From Pedobacter sp. L105 (GTDB taxonomy: Bacteria > Bacteroidota > Bacteroidia > Sphingobacteriales > Sphingobacteriaceae), in contig NZ_LMUP01000004.1 in the NCBI RefSeq assembly GCF_009765875.1, forward strand, positions 1,155,080-1,219,079: DNA of 64,000 nt, read 5' to 3'. Made by a program: the position numbers and the translations under genes. The notes beneath the pieces were generated by a model. The model was not told where the DNA came from and searched no databases. It worked only from the letters and a program-made list of their open reading frames with translations. Shown in pieces: positions 51,707 through 60,290 of the stretch (the stretch's first letter is position 1; every line of letters begins with the position of its first letter).

Positions 51707-52339
51707 ATGAGCTTAATTGAAGCGCTTAACTGGCGATATGCAACAAAAAAAATGAGCGGACAGGCAGTGCCGCAAGAAAAAGTTGATCAGATTATTGAAG
51801 CCGCCCGTCTGGCTCCAACTTCATCAGGCCTTCAGCCTTTTAAAGTATTGGTGATTACCAATCCGGAACTTAAAGAAAAAATTCTTCCTATTGCCTTTGG
51901 TCAGCATCAGGTGAAAGACGCTTCACATTTATTGGTTTTTGCAGCATGGGATAACTATACTGAACCGCGGATCAGAAACGCTTTTGCCCATTCCAGCCGC
52001 GAACGCGGTGCGGCAGATGATGTTGTTTCTGACTATGAAGTACAGTTAACAGGAAACATGACTACAAGAACCAGTGACGAAAACTTTGCCCATGCAGCAA
52101 GACAGGCTTACATTGGATTTGGTGTGGCAATTGCCCAGGCAGCTTTGCTTGAAGTTGATGCCACTCCTATGGAAGGATTCAACAACGCTGAACTGGATAC
52201 ATTATTAGGACTTAAAGAAAGAGGTCTTCGCAGCGTAACCTTATTGCCATTAGGTTACAGAGCCGAAGAAGGCGACTGGTTGGTTAACCTGAAAAAAGTA
52301 CGTACACCGCTTTCTCAGTTTGTGATCGAATTCAATTAA
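51707..52339 (+). CDS. Nitroreductase-family NAD(P)H-dependent FMN oxidoreductase
   Basis: 210 residues. FMN-binding signatures are WRYATKKMSG near 9-18 and RLAPTSSGLQPFKVLVI near 34-50; the C-terminal GYRAEEGDW region fits NfnB/NfsB-like members. It reduces quinones and nitroaromatics, but the natural substrate is unknown. Single-gene unit with a terminator. The hairpin repeat copy B lies 62 bp downstream of the stop. Confidence 0.88.
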   Translation: MSLIEALNWRYATKKMSGQAVPQEKVDQIIEAARLAPTSSGLQPFKVLVITNPELKEKILPIAFGQHQVKDASHLLVFAAWDNYTEPRIRNAFAHSSRERGAADDVVSDYEVQLTGNMTTRTSDENFAHAARQAYIGFGVAIAQAALLEVDATPMEGFNNAELDTLLGLKERGLRSVTLLPLGYRAEEGDWLVNLKKVRTPLSQFVIEFN

Positions 52340-52358
52340 TAACATTGTTACAATTTTT

Positions 52359-52388
52359 AAAGGGAACCGCAAAACGGTTCCCTTTTTT
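52359..52388 (+). terminator. Terminator of the nitroreductase gene
   Basis: 11-bp stem AAAGGGAACCG / CGGTTCCCTTT with a 5-base loop and TTT tail. Confidence 0.9.
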
Positions 52389-52400
52389 CATTATGATATA

Positions 52401-52477
52401 TTTTTTTAATGGTTACGAAGCTTGCACGAGCTTATTTATCGCTTTTTGAAAGCTGTAAGCCCATGAAGGTTTTTTAT
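52401..52477. repeat. Dispersed hairpin repeat, copy B
   Basis: T-run, AATGGTTACGAAGCTTGCA, an imperfect stem using AGCTTA, then AGCTGTAAGC and a GGTTTTTTAT end. It aligns over its full length with copy A at 6693-6771. Unlike the other copies it is not followed by a minus-strand start codon. Confidence 0.7.
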
Positions 52478-52594
52478 GTGAATTTTCTGATCTTTAATCG
52501 TAAATGTCAAAATATGTTAAAGCTTCCCCGAACATAAGGAAGCTCATCGTTAAATCAATATATTAGCACATTAATCTTGTATTAACAGATATTC

Positions 52595-55315
52595 ATGAAT
52601 TATTTAAAATTATCATTTGCTTTATCTATACTTTGTTTCTTCCTACACTTTAATGCATCCGCTCAGCAGGACACGACCATTTTAAGCAACATCCTTGCTA
52701 AATCAAAGATCATTTCTGAGCAGTATCCTTCAGAAAAAGTTTATCTGCATTTCGATAAACCCTATTACAGTGTAGCAGATACGATGTTTTTTAAAGCCTA
52801 TCTCACCTTCGAACAAAACATCCCTTCGCAGCTCAGTAAAGTTGTTTACGTGGACGTAATGAACAGCCAGGATTCCCTGATTAAGTCGCTCAAATTACCG
52901 GTTAACAATAGTGTGGCCTATGGTAGTTTAGACCTGGACATGGTGAATTTCAAACAGGGAAATTATTATGTAAGGGCTTATACCGTATGGATGTTCAACT
53001 CCAGTCCGGATTACTTTTTCACCAAAACCATCCCTATAGGTGAAGCGATAGATAAAAAAGTAATTACCAACATATCTTATGAATCTACCCAGACTGAAAA
53101 AGGGCAAACGATTGAGGCAAAGATCCAGTACAAGAACATGGACAAGATTCCGATAGCCGGGAAGTCGGTTTCCTGGAGCCTCACCTCAAACTATGAGGTG
53201 GTTGCTAAAGGTAAGGGAACAACAGACCAGAGCGGTATCTTAAGATTAAACATCCCTGCGCGTAAAAACCAGCTGATTACAAAAGGAGATCTGAGTACCC
53301 AAATCACAATGGGCAATAACCTGGATGCACTGAACGCATCATTTACCCTGAAACCGAAAATCGGACCGGATGACATTCAGTTTTTCCCGGAAGGCGGGGA
53401 ATTGATCAAAGGGGTACCTACACAGGTGGCTTTTAAAGCGATTAAGCCAAGCGGATTGGGAACGGATATCACAGGAACAATCACAGACAACGACAATAAC
53501 CAGATCACCACTTTTACTTCCGCTCATTTAGGAATGGGTTCTTTTTACCTGAATGCTGAAACCGGCAAAACTTACAAAGCCAACATTACCTTTAAAGACG
53601 GAACTAAAAAAAGCATCGAACTGCCTAAAGCTGCAGAAACAGGGATAACTATACAAGCTGGCTTAAGCAATCCGGAAGTAATTAACTTCAAGATCGTTGC
53701 TAACGACACTTATTTCCAGCAGAACCAGGGTAAGAACATTTACATCGTTGCCCAAAACGGAGGCAGGGTATATTATGCAGCACAGTCGAAATTACAGACA
53801 CAGGTTACAGCGGCAAAAATCCCGACAGAAAAATTCCCTTCAGGAATTATTCAAATGACCTTATTTTCTTCTACGGGAGAACCAATAAGCGAACGTCTGG
53901 TATTTGTGATGCACAAAAACATGAACCTTACTTTAAAATCAGATCTGCCTGTATATAAACAGAGACAAAAAGTAAAGATGACCATTTCTGCAAAAGATTC
54001 AACACAACACCTGGTTGGAGATTTCTCACTCAGTGTAGTAGATCAGCAGAAAGTTCCGGTAGATGAAACTACAGAAACCACAATCTTAAGTTCTCTTTTA
54101 CTGACTTCAGACCTGCAGGGTTTTGTGGAACGCCCTAATTATTATTTTATTAAAACTGATGAGAAAAAACGTGCTGAACTGGATATGCTGATGCTTACCC
54201 AGGGTTACCGCCGCTTCTCTTATAAAGATATCCTGGCGAGTAAATTCCCATCCGTTAATTATGCCCCTGAGCAAGGAATAGCGATTACAGGTACGCTGAG
54301 AGACAGAACAGGAATGCCGGTTAAAAAAGGCGCACTTCGTTTAACCAGCCCGGGAAGAACACTTTCGTCGGAAGCATTGACGACCAACATGGGGCTCTTT
54401 GCTTTTAAAAACCTGGTTTTTGAAGATGGTGCGGAATTACTGATCAATGCGAAATACAATGCTGCAGGAAGTAATATGATGATCATGGTAGATCAGCAAC
54501 CTTTCCCTGATATTACCGGCAATGTTAACAGTCCTGCTGAAGTGTTAAATATCGACAGTACTTTATCTACCTATCTGGACAACAGTAAAAAACAATACAG
54601 TAACCTGCGTACACTGAAGGAAGTAAAAATCGTATCAGCGCCGGCTAAAAAACCAAGTCACGCAGATTACCCGGCCTTAACAGGACTGAGTGCCATGGCC
54701 GACCATGAAATCGGTGCTTCACAATTTGACGGCTGTAACGACCTGCTGATGTGCTTAAAATCAAGTGCCGTAGGATTAACATTTGACACGGATAACTTTT
54801 ATGTGAGCAGGGACTTCCAGCAGGGGAATAAAACACCGGTTCAGATATTTATCAATGGAAATGCAGTAGATGCCATATCAATCAGCAGCGTATTGCCATC
54901 CGAAGTAGAATCAGTGGAAATTTTCCTGAAAGATCCGCTGGGATTAATTTTCAAAACCTACAACTGTAATGGTGTAATGGTCATCAACACCAAGAAAAAG
55001 GAAAAATCAAATATCAGCCTTGCTGATTTAAAAAAGATGATGCCGCAAAGCAACATGCTTAAATTATCTCCTAAGGGTTACACTAAAGTGAGAGAGTTTT
55101 ATGCACCTAAATATGTAACCCAAACTACCTCTTATACTGGAAATGACCTGAGAAGTACTGTTTACTGGAATCCTAAAGTGGTGACCAATGCCGCAGGTGA
55201 TACTACTTTAGAGTTTTATAATGCAGACGGAAAAGGTACTTATAGAGCAGTTATTGAAGGATTGGATGCCAATGGTAATATTGGACATTACGTTTACCAC
55301 TATACCGTAAAATAA
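52595..55315 (+). CDS. Large exported MG2-domain protein with a TonB-plug-like C-terminal part
   Basis: 906 residues. A signal peptide ends FNASAQ (residue 24). The first part (about 40-130) has VYLHFDKPYYSVADTMFFKAYL, the opening of alpha-2-macroglobulin MG2 domains, followed by further beta-sandwich domains to about 600. Residues about 560-620 form a carboxypeptidase-like regulatory segment (ITGTLRDRTGMPVKKGALRL). Residues about 720-805 look like a TonB-receptor plug (VQIFINGNAVDAISISSVLPSEVESVEIFLKDP). No 22-strand barrel follows, so it is not a full receptor. Probably a periplasmic or outer-membrane partner of an unseen transporter. Confidence 0.75.
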   Translation: MNYLKLSFALSILCFFLHFNASAQQDTTILSNILAKSKIISEQYPSEKVYLHFDKPYYSVADTMFFKAYLTFEQNIPSQLSKVVYVDVMNSQDSLIKSLKLPVNNSVAYGSLDLDMVNFKQGNYYVRAYTVWMFNSSPDYFFTKTIPIGEAIDKKVITNISYESTQTEKGQTIEAKIQYKNMDKIPIAGKSVSWSLTSNYEVVAKGKGTTDQSGILRLNIPARKNQLITKGDLSTQITMGNNLDALNASFTLKPKIGPDDIQFFPEGGELIKGVPTQVAFKAIKPSGLGTDITGTITDNDNNQITTFTSAHLGMGSFYLNAETGKTYKANITFKDGTKKSIELPKAAETGITIQAGLSNPEVINFKIVANDTYFQQNQGKNIYIVAQNGGRVYYAAQSKLQTQVTAAKIPTEKFPSGIIQMTLFSSTGEPISERLVFVMHKNMNLTLKSDLPVYKQRQKVKMTISAKDSTQHLVGDFSLSVVDQQKVPVDETTETTILSSLLLTSDLQGFVERPNYYFIKTDEKKRAELDMLMLTQGYRRFSYKDILASKFPSVNYAPEQGIAITGTLRDRTGMPVKKGALRLTSPGRTLSSEALTTNMGLFAFKNLVFEDGAELLINAKYNAAGSNMMIMVDQQPFPDITGNVNSPAEVLNIDSTLSTYLDNSKKQYSNLRTLKEVKIVSAPAKKPSHADYPALTGLSAMADHEIGASQFDGCNDLLMCLKSSAVGLTFDTDNFYVSRDFQQGNKTPVQIFINGNAVDAISISSVLPSEVESVEIFLKDPLGLIFKTYNCNGVMVINTKKKEKSNISLADLKKMMPQSNMLKLSPKGYTKVREFYAPKYVTQTTSYTGNDLRSTVYWNPKVVTNAAGDTTLEFYNADGKGTYRAVIEGLDANGNIGHYVYHYTVK

Positions 55316-55318
55316 ACA

Positions 55319-55356
55319 TTGTTATCCGGCAGCTTTAAAAAACTGCCGGATAACAA
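55319..55356. terminator. Bidirectional terminator
   Basis: Perfect 14-bp stem TTGTTATCCGGCAG / CTGCCGGATAACAA around a 10-base loop, between the convergent MG2-protein and pspC-like genes. Confidence 0.85.
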
Positions 55357-56940
55357 TTAATTTGCAGACTGGCAGGTTAAACCATCTGTAGTCATCACTC
55401 CATGATATAGCCCATCCTTATTGTTTTCATCATCGCAATCCCATAACGAATTATCCTGAAGGTAACGCTGTAAATCCCTGTCAATCCTTAACCTTGTCCC
55501 TACAGGTACTTTAAGCACCAGTTCTATACGCTGAGCCCTCCAGTTCAGGTTTCTTTTCAAATGTAATTCAGGGCTAAATCTTAAAACAGAATCCTGCTGT
55601 AAAAAATCATACTGGATATTTTTGGCATGATCTAAAGCAACTTCAAAAGTCACACCCTGTGAGCCATAACTTTCTACCAGAGAAGGCACACTATTTTCAC
55701 TCTTCTCTATTCTTATCGATACATTTCTTGGCAAAGTAAATGGACCGTCAAGATCGTTCTGGATAATTTTGCCGTTATAGTCTGCTGTATTTAAGCGGTA
55801 GTGTAAGCTGTCCTCTTTACTAAAAAACTTTGATCTGTCAATTGATAAGGTATAAAGCGGATAAGATTTTAAAGGTATGGTCTGCGTAAATTCGGCTTCT
55901 TCTTTAAACTGATTGCTTGTTTTTGCCACATAGAAAATACTCACTGCAAGGCCACACAGCCAGATCAACAGTAAACCATAGGCCACCATTTTGTTAGACT
56001 TATAACTATTAAAAGCAACCCTGATGGAAAACAAGATCAGCGAGAGCAAAGGGATAGCAATAACAATAAATAAAGCCAGAATAAAGGTGGTAAAGTAAGA
56101 TCCGTCAATCATACTGAAAGGGAAGACCTGAGTTGCCCCGGTATCCCAGAAACCGATGACGGCAGCCAGCAGAATAATTGTACCCAATAATATCAGCGAC
56201 CCGATAATGATAATCAGGATGGCGATAATTTTAAAAATAGTTTTACCGGTACCCTGCATAAACCTGCCCAGCACTTCAATAAATTCGGCGATAAAACTTT
56301 TTGAGTGTTTCATGAAAGGCTGCAGATGATCGTTGGCATTTCTAAAGTTCCCCTTAAGGTTTGACAGCTCCTTTTCAAAATTCCTTTTAAATCCCTGTAA
56401 GTTGACAGCTTCACCTTTCATCGCCATTTTTTCAGATCTTGTTGCAGCCACAGGGATAGAGATCCATAAAATCAGATAGGCAATCAAGCCCGATCCGCCT
56501 AACAAAACAGTAAAAAGTGCTATGATTCTCAATACACTTACATCCAGTTGCAGGTAGTGGCTTAAACCCGAACATACACCGGCTACCATGGCTTCATCGG
56601 TATCCCGGTAAATTCTTCTTTCTGTAAAAGGCGAATGAATATTTTCCGGTCTTTCATCAGCTTCTTCTTCAGACTGCTCTTCAAAATCCCGGACAGAACC
56701 CATAGTAGCAATTACTACCTGAACATCTGCCACTTCAATCACCTGTTTCTGCTGGGTTTGCAAAATCTCCGTAAACATTTCAGCGATTCTGTTTTCTATA
56801 TCACTCACGATTTCAAAATCATCAGCACTTTTACCAAAATGCTGTTTAACTTCTATCAGGTAACTGGTTAGCAATTCGAAGGCATCCTCTTCAATGTGAA
56901 TAATTGAATTACCTATATTTATATTAAGCGTCTTTTTCAT
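55357..56940 (-). CDS. PspC-domain membrane protein
   Basis: 527 residues. A cytoplasmic N-terminal part (1 to about 105) with helices (IIHIEEDAFELLTSYLIEVKQHF) is followed by the PspC domain near 108-165: RRIYRDTDEAMVAGVCSGLSHYLQLDVSVLRI and a transmembrane segment. Three further transmembrane helices lie at about 235-330, and a beta-rich periplasmic domain of about 180 residues ends the protein. In Bacteroidota such proteins sit beside PadR regulators, as here. The padR gene is 144 bp upstream on the same strand, with a repeat in between. Confidence 0.85.
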   Translation of the reverse strand: MKKTLNINIGNSIIHIEEDAFELLTSYLIEVKQHFGKSADDFEIVSDIENRIAEMFTEILQTQQKQVIEVADVQVVIATMGSVRDFEEQSEEEADERPENIHSPFTERRIYRDTDEAMVAGVCSGLSHYLQLDVSVLRIIALFTVLLGGSGLIAYLILWISIPVAATRSEKMAMKGEAVNLQGFKRNFEKELSNLKGNFRNANDHLQPFMKHSKSFIAEFIEVLGRFMQGTGKTIFKIIAILIIIIGSLILLGTIILLAAVIGFWDTGATQVFPFSMIDGSYFTTFILALFIVIAIPLLSLILFSIRVAFNSYKSNKMVAYGLLLIWLCGLAVSIFYVAKTSNQFKEEAEFTQTIPLKSYPLYTLSIDRSKFFSKEDSLHYRLNTADYNGKIIQNDLDGPFTLPRNVSIRIEKSENSVPSLVESYGSQGVTFEVALDHAKNIQYDFLQQDSVLRFSPELHLKRNLNWRAQRIELVLKVPVGTRLRIDRDLQRYLQDNSLWDCDDENNKDGLYHGVMTTDGLTCQSAN

Positions 56941-56963
56941 CGGAATAAAATTGTTTTAGAGGT

Positions 56964-57009
56964 AGTATTTATTGTTGTTATAATGTCTTCTAGCTGCTTT
57001 TGGCGGTTT
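56964..57009. repeat. Dispersed hairpin repeat, module C'
   Basis: AGTATTTATT, then TAATG, then AGCTGC and GGCGGTTTA, which aligns with copy E at 32459-32509. It lies 24 nt upstream of the pspC-like start codon. Confidence 0.55.
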
Positions 57010-57079
57010 AATGGTTATGAAGCTTGTTTAAGATTATGAATTCTGTTGGTAAGAGGCAATCTTGATCAGGTTTCATAAC
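57007..57079. repeat. Dispersed hairpin repeat, copy C
   Basis: TTTAATGGTTATGAAGCTTG (57007-57026), arms GTTATGAAGCTTG (57014-57026) and CAGGTTTCATAAC (57067-57079). It has the same ends as copy A and is joined to module C'. Confidence 0.65.
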
Positions 57080-57084
57080 AAGGA

Positions 57085-57420
57085 TTATAATGCAGTTTGA
57101 TTTTTAGATTTTGCTATCGCAAAAGATAGCTCCTGCCAGGTTCCATCCAGCTGAGATAACATTGCAGTTCCTTCGGGGGTTAGCGTATAGTATTTTCGCG
57201 GTGGCCCTGAAGTAGATTCTACCCAGTTATAACTTAACAGCCCATTATTCTTCAGCCTGGTTAACAACGGATAGAGCGTTCCCTCTACAACCAGCAGTTT
57301 GGCTGATTTTAATTCTGCAATAATATCAGAGGCATATATTTCTCCCCGGGAGATGATCAGGAGCACACAATACTCCAGTATTCCCTTCCGCATCTGCGTT
57401 TGTGTATTTTCTGCTATCAT
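57085..57420 (-). CDS. PadR-family transcriptional regulator
   Basis: 111 residues: winged-helix DNA-binding domain throughout (MRKGILEYCVLLIISRGEIYASDIIAELKSAKLLVVEGTLYPLLTRLKNNGLLSYNW and the GPPRKYYTLTPEG wing), followed by a short helix. The order and strand place it before the pspC-like gene, and PadR regulators in Bacteroidota often control such envelope-stress genes. A direct ATAGTA repeat lies just upstream of its start, but this is not strong enough to call an operator. Confidence 0.85.
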   Translation of the reverse strand: MIAENTQTQMRKGILEYCVLLIISRGEIYASDIIAELKSAKLLVVEGTLYPLLTRLKNNGLLSYNWVESTSGPPRKYYTLTPEGTAMLSQLDGTWQELSFAIAKSKNQTAL

Positions 57421-57852
57421 AATTCAAAGTTATGTGTTTTATATAGTAATATGCAATACATAGTACTGTAAGAATTAAAAATAAAATATAACTAACTGAT
57501 ATACAAATAAATTAAAATTATCGTACTATTGTAAATGAACGGAAATTTGAATTATTGGGATTTTATGGCCTTTATAAGTCCCGGCAGACGGGGGGTAAAT
57601 AACAGGAAAAGACAATTTAATTGATGGTTTAACACCCACTATAGAAAAAAATACAGTAGACTACAGAAAATGTTGACTAAACAGTACAATTTCCAGCCAA
57701 ATCATTGTTAAATGACTAGAAACAACAGTTTTAAGTCAAATAAAAAATAGTATTCGCAGAAAAAAAGGACTATTTAACATTTTGTAACAAATGGCTTTTT
57801 TTTGGCTTAAGGTTTGTATTAGCTTTGATATATCTATTAAAAACTTCTATCT
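57421..57852. other. 432-bp intergenic region between padR and the 52-residue peptide gene
   Basis: A+T-rich divergent region. It contains ATAGTA direct repeats near 57443 and 57456 close to padR and a TAGCTTTG -7 element at 57820. I see no RNA gene, ORF or repeat copy in it. Confidence 0.5.
57820..57827 (+). promoter_or_regulatory. -7 element (TAGCTTTG) of the 52-residue peptide gene
   Basis: TAnnTTTG match 25 nt upstream of the ATG at 57853. A TTTG lies at 57801 but with only 15 bp between. Confidence 0.5.
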
Positions 57853-58011
57853 ATGCTGATTAAACTGAACCCAATATTCCCAGCTTTTGCCAGGCAGGAG
57901 CGCGTGAGAAGACAAAACGCATTAACCAAAAAACAATGGGTTAGCGTAGATAGAGTGGTAATGATCATCCTGCTCGTGGGCGTAATAGCAGGGGCAGTAA
58001 TTTTCTCTTAA
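57853..58011 (+). CDS. Small single-pass membrane protein (52 residues)
   Basis: Start MLIKLNPIFPAFARQ, then a basic, hydrophilic middle (RVRRQNALTKKQW) and a C-terminal hydrophobic helix (VVMIILLVGVIAGAVIF) of about 17 residues. It has a promoter element upstream and a perfect 8-bp terminator downstream, which argues for a real transcription unit. The basic N-terminal side should stay cytoplasmic. I do not recognise a family. It was missed because it is below the usual length cut-off. Confidence 0.65.
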   Translation: MLIKLNPIFPAFARQERVRRQNALTKKQWVSVDRVVMIILLVGVIAGAVIFS

Positions 58012-58041
58012 GCTACACAGATTTAAATAATTATAATTTTT

Positions 58042-58070
58042 AGCGTCCGATAATCCCGGACGCTTTTTTT
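58042..58070 (+). terminator. Terminator of the 52-residue peptide gene
   Basis: 8-bp stem AGCGTCCG / CGGACGCT with a 7-base loop and a run of seven T. Confidence 0.88.
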
Positions 58071-58096
58071 ATGCGTTTATTTTAAAATACTCAAGT

Positions 58097-59239
58097 TTAT
58101 AACAATAGCGTATCAATACGATGCGCCTGTACACGTTTTTGCGCCGGCGACCAGGAGTAAATGGTAAAATGGCCATCTTGTGAAGCTACCAATGCAATTG
58201 CATCATTCTGATCGTGTACAAATTGTGCAGCAGACAAATGGCGTGTTCCACCTACTTTTGCGGGATGTAATAACACGGCACCTCCTCCAACGATAGGCTC
58301 TCCAAAAGATAGTTCTTCTATCAGTTCTTTGCCTTTTGCGCGGCCAATTTTAGCGCCAAATGCCAGCAACTCATAATCTTCGCTGATAATCGTTGCTCCA
58401 TCAACAGCAGTTAATCCTGCCAGATGTTCTACTTCCCTCCTCAGGGCCGTTTGCCAGAAGATCTGACTTGCTTCTTTCCTGTCCAGCTTTAGCAGATTTG
58501 ACAGACCAGCAAATGCCGGCTGTATGCCATATTGTATCGGTTTAATAATAGACTGAAGCCAATTTGCTTTACCATTGGGCACTACCAGCAAAGTACCGCC
58601 ACGCTGATGGGAGCGCATAGAAACCGCAATCTGAATCAATACATTGACGGTATCGTTCCAGTACGAAGGGGCTGTAAGATCCAGCAGCGAGAGTAACATC
58701 GGCGGGCAGTCCTGTAATTTTGCACTGTTAACATCTACAATCTTAATCTGGTCACCTTTCAGCACGGCTATATTGGTAAATTTACCAAAGCCATAGATAC
58801 GGCGGTGTTTAATCACCAGCAAAGCAGGCTCCGAAACATCCAGTACAAAACAGAAATTAGGGATACTGGTTGTAGTGCCCCAGAGAAACAACTCGCCTTC
58901 TACCTGCCATACCCCAAGGTGAATGCCGGCCCTTTCTACACCCGGAGCAATTTTAACCAGGGTATCAGAATTTAACGGCAGCCTTTGTCTGAACAGCAGG
59001 GGATTTCCTGCCTGATCGGGCGGCAAAAAAGCCAGTGATATTTTTGGTGAATGTCCTTCTTCTTTGCGCAGACTTGCCCAAAAAGCAGCATCAATAATGG
59101 TCTCTACGATATGCGCAGAGGGCAAAGGAGCAAGATCTTCTTCTCCACTATCACGGGCAACAGCAAGATGCTGAGCAAAAATAGCTTCAACTTTTGGAGC
59201 AATCATGCGGGCTGCCTGATAAGTAGGTTTGTAGATCAT
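58097..59239 (-). CDS. Diadenylate-cyclase (DAC/DisA_N) protein with an N-terminal DACNV-type sensor
   Basis: 380 residues. The C-terminal third matches the DisA/CdaA cyclase: DGATII at 280-285 and GTRHLSAAQFV at 331-341, corresponding to the DGA and RHR motifs; the last Arg of RHR is Leu334. A GTRH glycine-rich loop follows GGGAVLLHPAKVGG. Residues 1 to about 270 contain the N-terminal sensor-like part known in Pfam as DACNV (from memory, not searched). It would make cyclic di-AMP, if active. It starts 39 bp after the rlmF stop on the same strand, so the two share a transcript. Confidence 0.75.
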   Translation of the reverse strand: MIYKPTYQAARMIAPKVEAIFAQHLAVARDSGEEDLAPLPSAHIVETIIDAAFWASLRKEEGHSPKISLAFLPPDQAGNPLLFRQRLPLNSDTLVKIAPGVERAGIHLGVWQVEGELFLWGTTTSIPNFCFVLDVSEPALLVIKHRRIYGFGKFTNIAVLKGDQIKIVDVNSAKLQDCPPMLLSLLDLTAPSYWNDTVNVLIQIAVSMRSHQRGGTLLVVPNGKANWLQSIIKPIQYGIQPAFAGLSNLLKLDRKEASQIFWQTALRREVEHLAGLTAVDGATIISEDYELLAFGAKIGRAKGKELIEELSFGEPIVGGGAVLLHPAKVGGTRHLSAAQFVHDQNDAIALVASQDGHFTIYSWSPAQKRVQAHRIDTLLL

Positions 59240-59278
59240 GGTTTAAAGTTAACTAAAGTTTTTATCTTTAGATAGCGC

Positions 59279-60229
59279 TTAAACAGTTGCCCAACGCTTT
59301 TTACCCCAATCTGTCATATCAGCTGCAGATAAAAATGTCCAGGCTACAAAACGACTTTGTTTTTGCCCCTGGGCCATTTCAATGGTTTTTACATTGACCG
59401 CACCGGCTTTTTCCAGCGCATAATATACATCACGTAAATGTGCACTTTTAGAAACCAGCGTAGTAAACCAGCAGCACTGCGAACCTATCTGAACACTCTC
59501 CTCTACCATCCTGCGGATAAATTCTACTTCTCCGCCTTTACACCACAATTCAGAACTCTGTCCGCCAAAATTGAGAACAACCTCTTTTCCTTTCTGCTTG
59601 CCCAGGTTCCTGACTTTTCGCTGTGACCCTTGTTGTGCTTCTTCTGCGGAAGAGTGAAAAGGAGGATTACAAATCGTCAGGTCAAAAAGTTCACCTGGTT
59701 TGATTACACCACGAAAGATATTGGACGTTACATTTTGCATCCTAAAGCTGAGGTGATCTTTCAGGGCCGGGTTGATCGCCGCAATATTTTCAGCAGAACT
59801 GATTGCCCTTTTATCTACATCAGAACCTACAAAAGTCCATCCGTAACTTTGGTGACCAATAATCGGATAGATGCAATTTGCACCTACACCAATATCCAGC
59901 ACTTTCACTGCTTTGCCTTTTGGAATCACATGATGGTTTACCGAGGCCAGCAGATCTGCCAGGTAATGGATATAGTCTGCCCTGCCGGGAATTGGGGGAC
60001 AAAGGTAATTTTCAGGAATATCCCAGTCGGATAGCCCATAAAAATGAATGAGCAAAGATTTATTAAGAATTTTTACACCGGCGGGCTTAGAAAAATCTAT
60101 CGATTCGTCGCCATAGGGATTAACGAATACATATTGTCTTAATTCAGGACAGCTATGGATAAGTGAAGGAAAATCATACCTCGAACGGTGTAAATTTCGG
60201 GGATGCAGTTCTTGTTTTTCAAAAGACAT
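59279..60229 (-). CDS. rlmF: 23S rRNA (adenine-1618-N6)-methyltransferase
   Basis: Modifies A1618 of 23S rRNA using SAM. 316 residues. The Rossmann SAM-binding motif VLDIGVGANCIYPIIG is near 108-123 and the adenine-N6 catalytic NPPFHSS near 188-194. N-terminal extension ELHPRNLHRSRYDFPSLI is typical of the family. Its ATG follows a palindrome containing TACCTTTG. It is first in an apparent operon with the cyclase-like gene. Confidence 0.93.
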   Translation of the reverse strand: MSFEKQELHPRNLHRSRYDFPSLIHSCPELRQYVFVNPYGDESIDFSKPAGVKILNKSLLIHFYGLSDWDIPENYLCPPIPGRADYIHYLADLLASVNHHVIPKGKAVKVLDIGVGANCIYPIIGHQSYGWTFVGSDVDKRAISSAENIAAINPALKDHLSFRMQNVTSNIFRGVIKPGELFDLTICNPPFHSSAEEAQQGSQRKVRNLGKQKGKEVVLNFGGQSSELWCKGGEVEFIRRMVEESVQIGSQCCWFTTLVSKSAHLRDVYYALEKAGAVNVKTIEMAQGQKQSRFVAWTFLSAADMTDWGKKRWATV

Positions 60230-60232
60230 AAG

Positions 60233-60262
60233 TTAACGCTTACCGCCAAAGGTAAGCGTTAA
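60233..60262. promoter_or_regulatory. Perfect 12-bp inverted repeat around a TACCTTTG element before rlmF
   Basis: TTAACGCTTACC (60233-60244) and its complement (60251-60262) around GCCAAA. On the minus strand the right arm's end plus the loop read TACCTTTG, matching the -7 consensus 17 nt before the ATG. It could be an operator over the promoter or a terminator for the upstream SDR gene; it lacks a T-run on the minus strand. Confidence 0.6.
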
Positions 60263-60290
60263 TTGATATATTTAAGTCTGCCTGGCCGAA

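Noticed and set aside
57421..57520. PadR operator from the ATAGTA direct repeats near the padR start.
   Set aside because: Repeats are short and A+T-rich, and PadR-family sites vary. A binding assay would be needed, so it is not listed as a feature.
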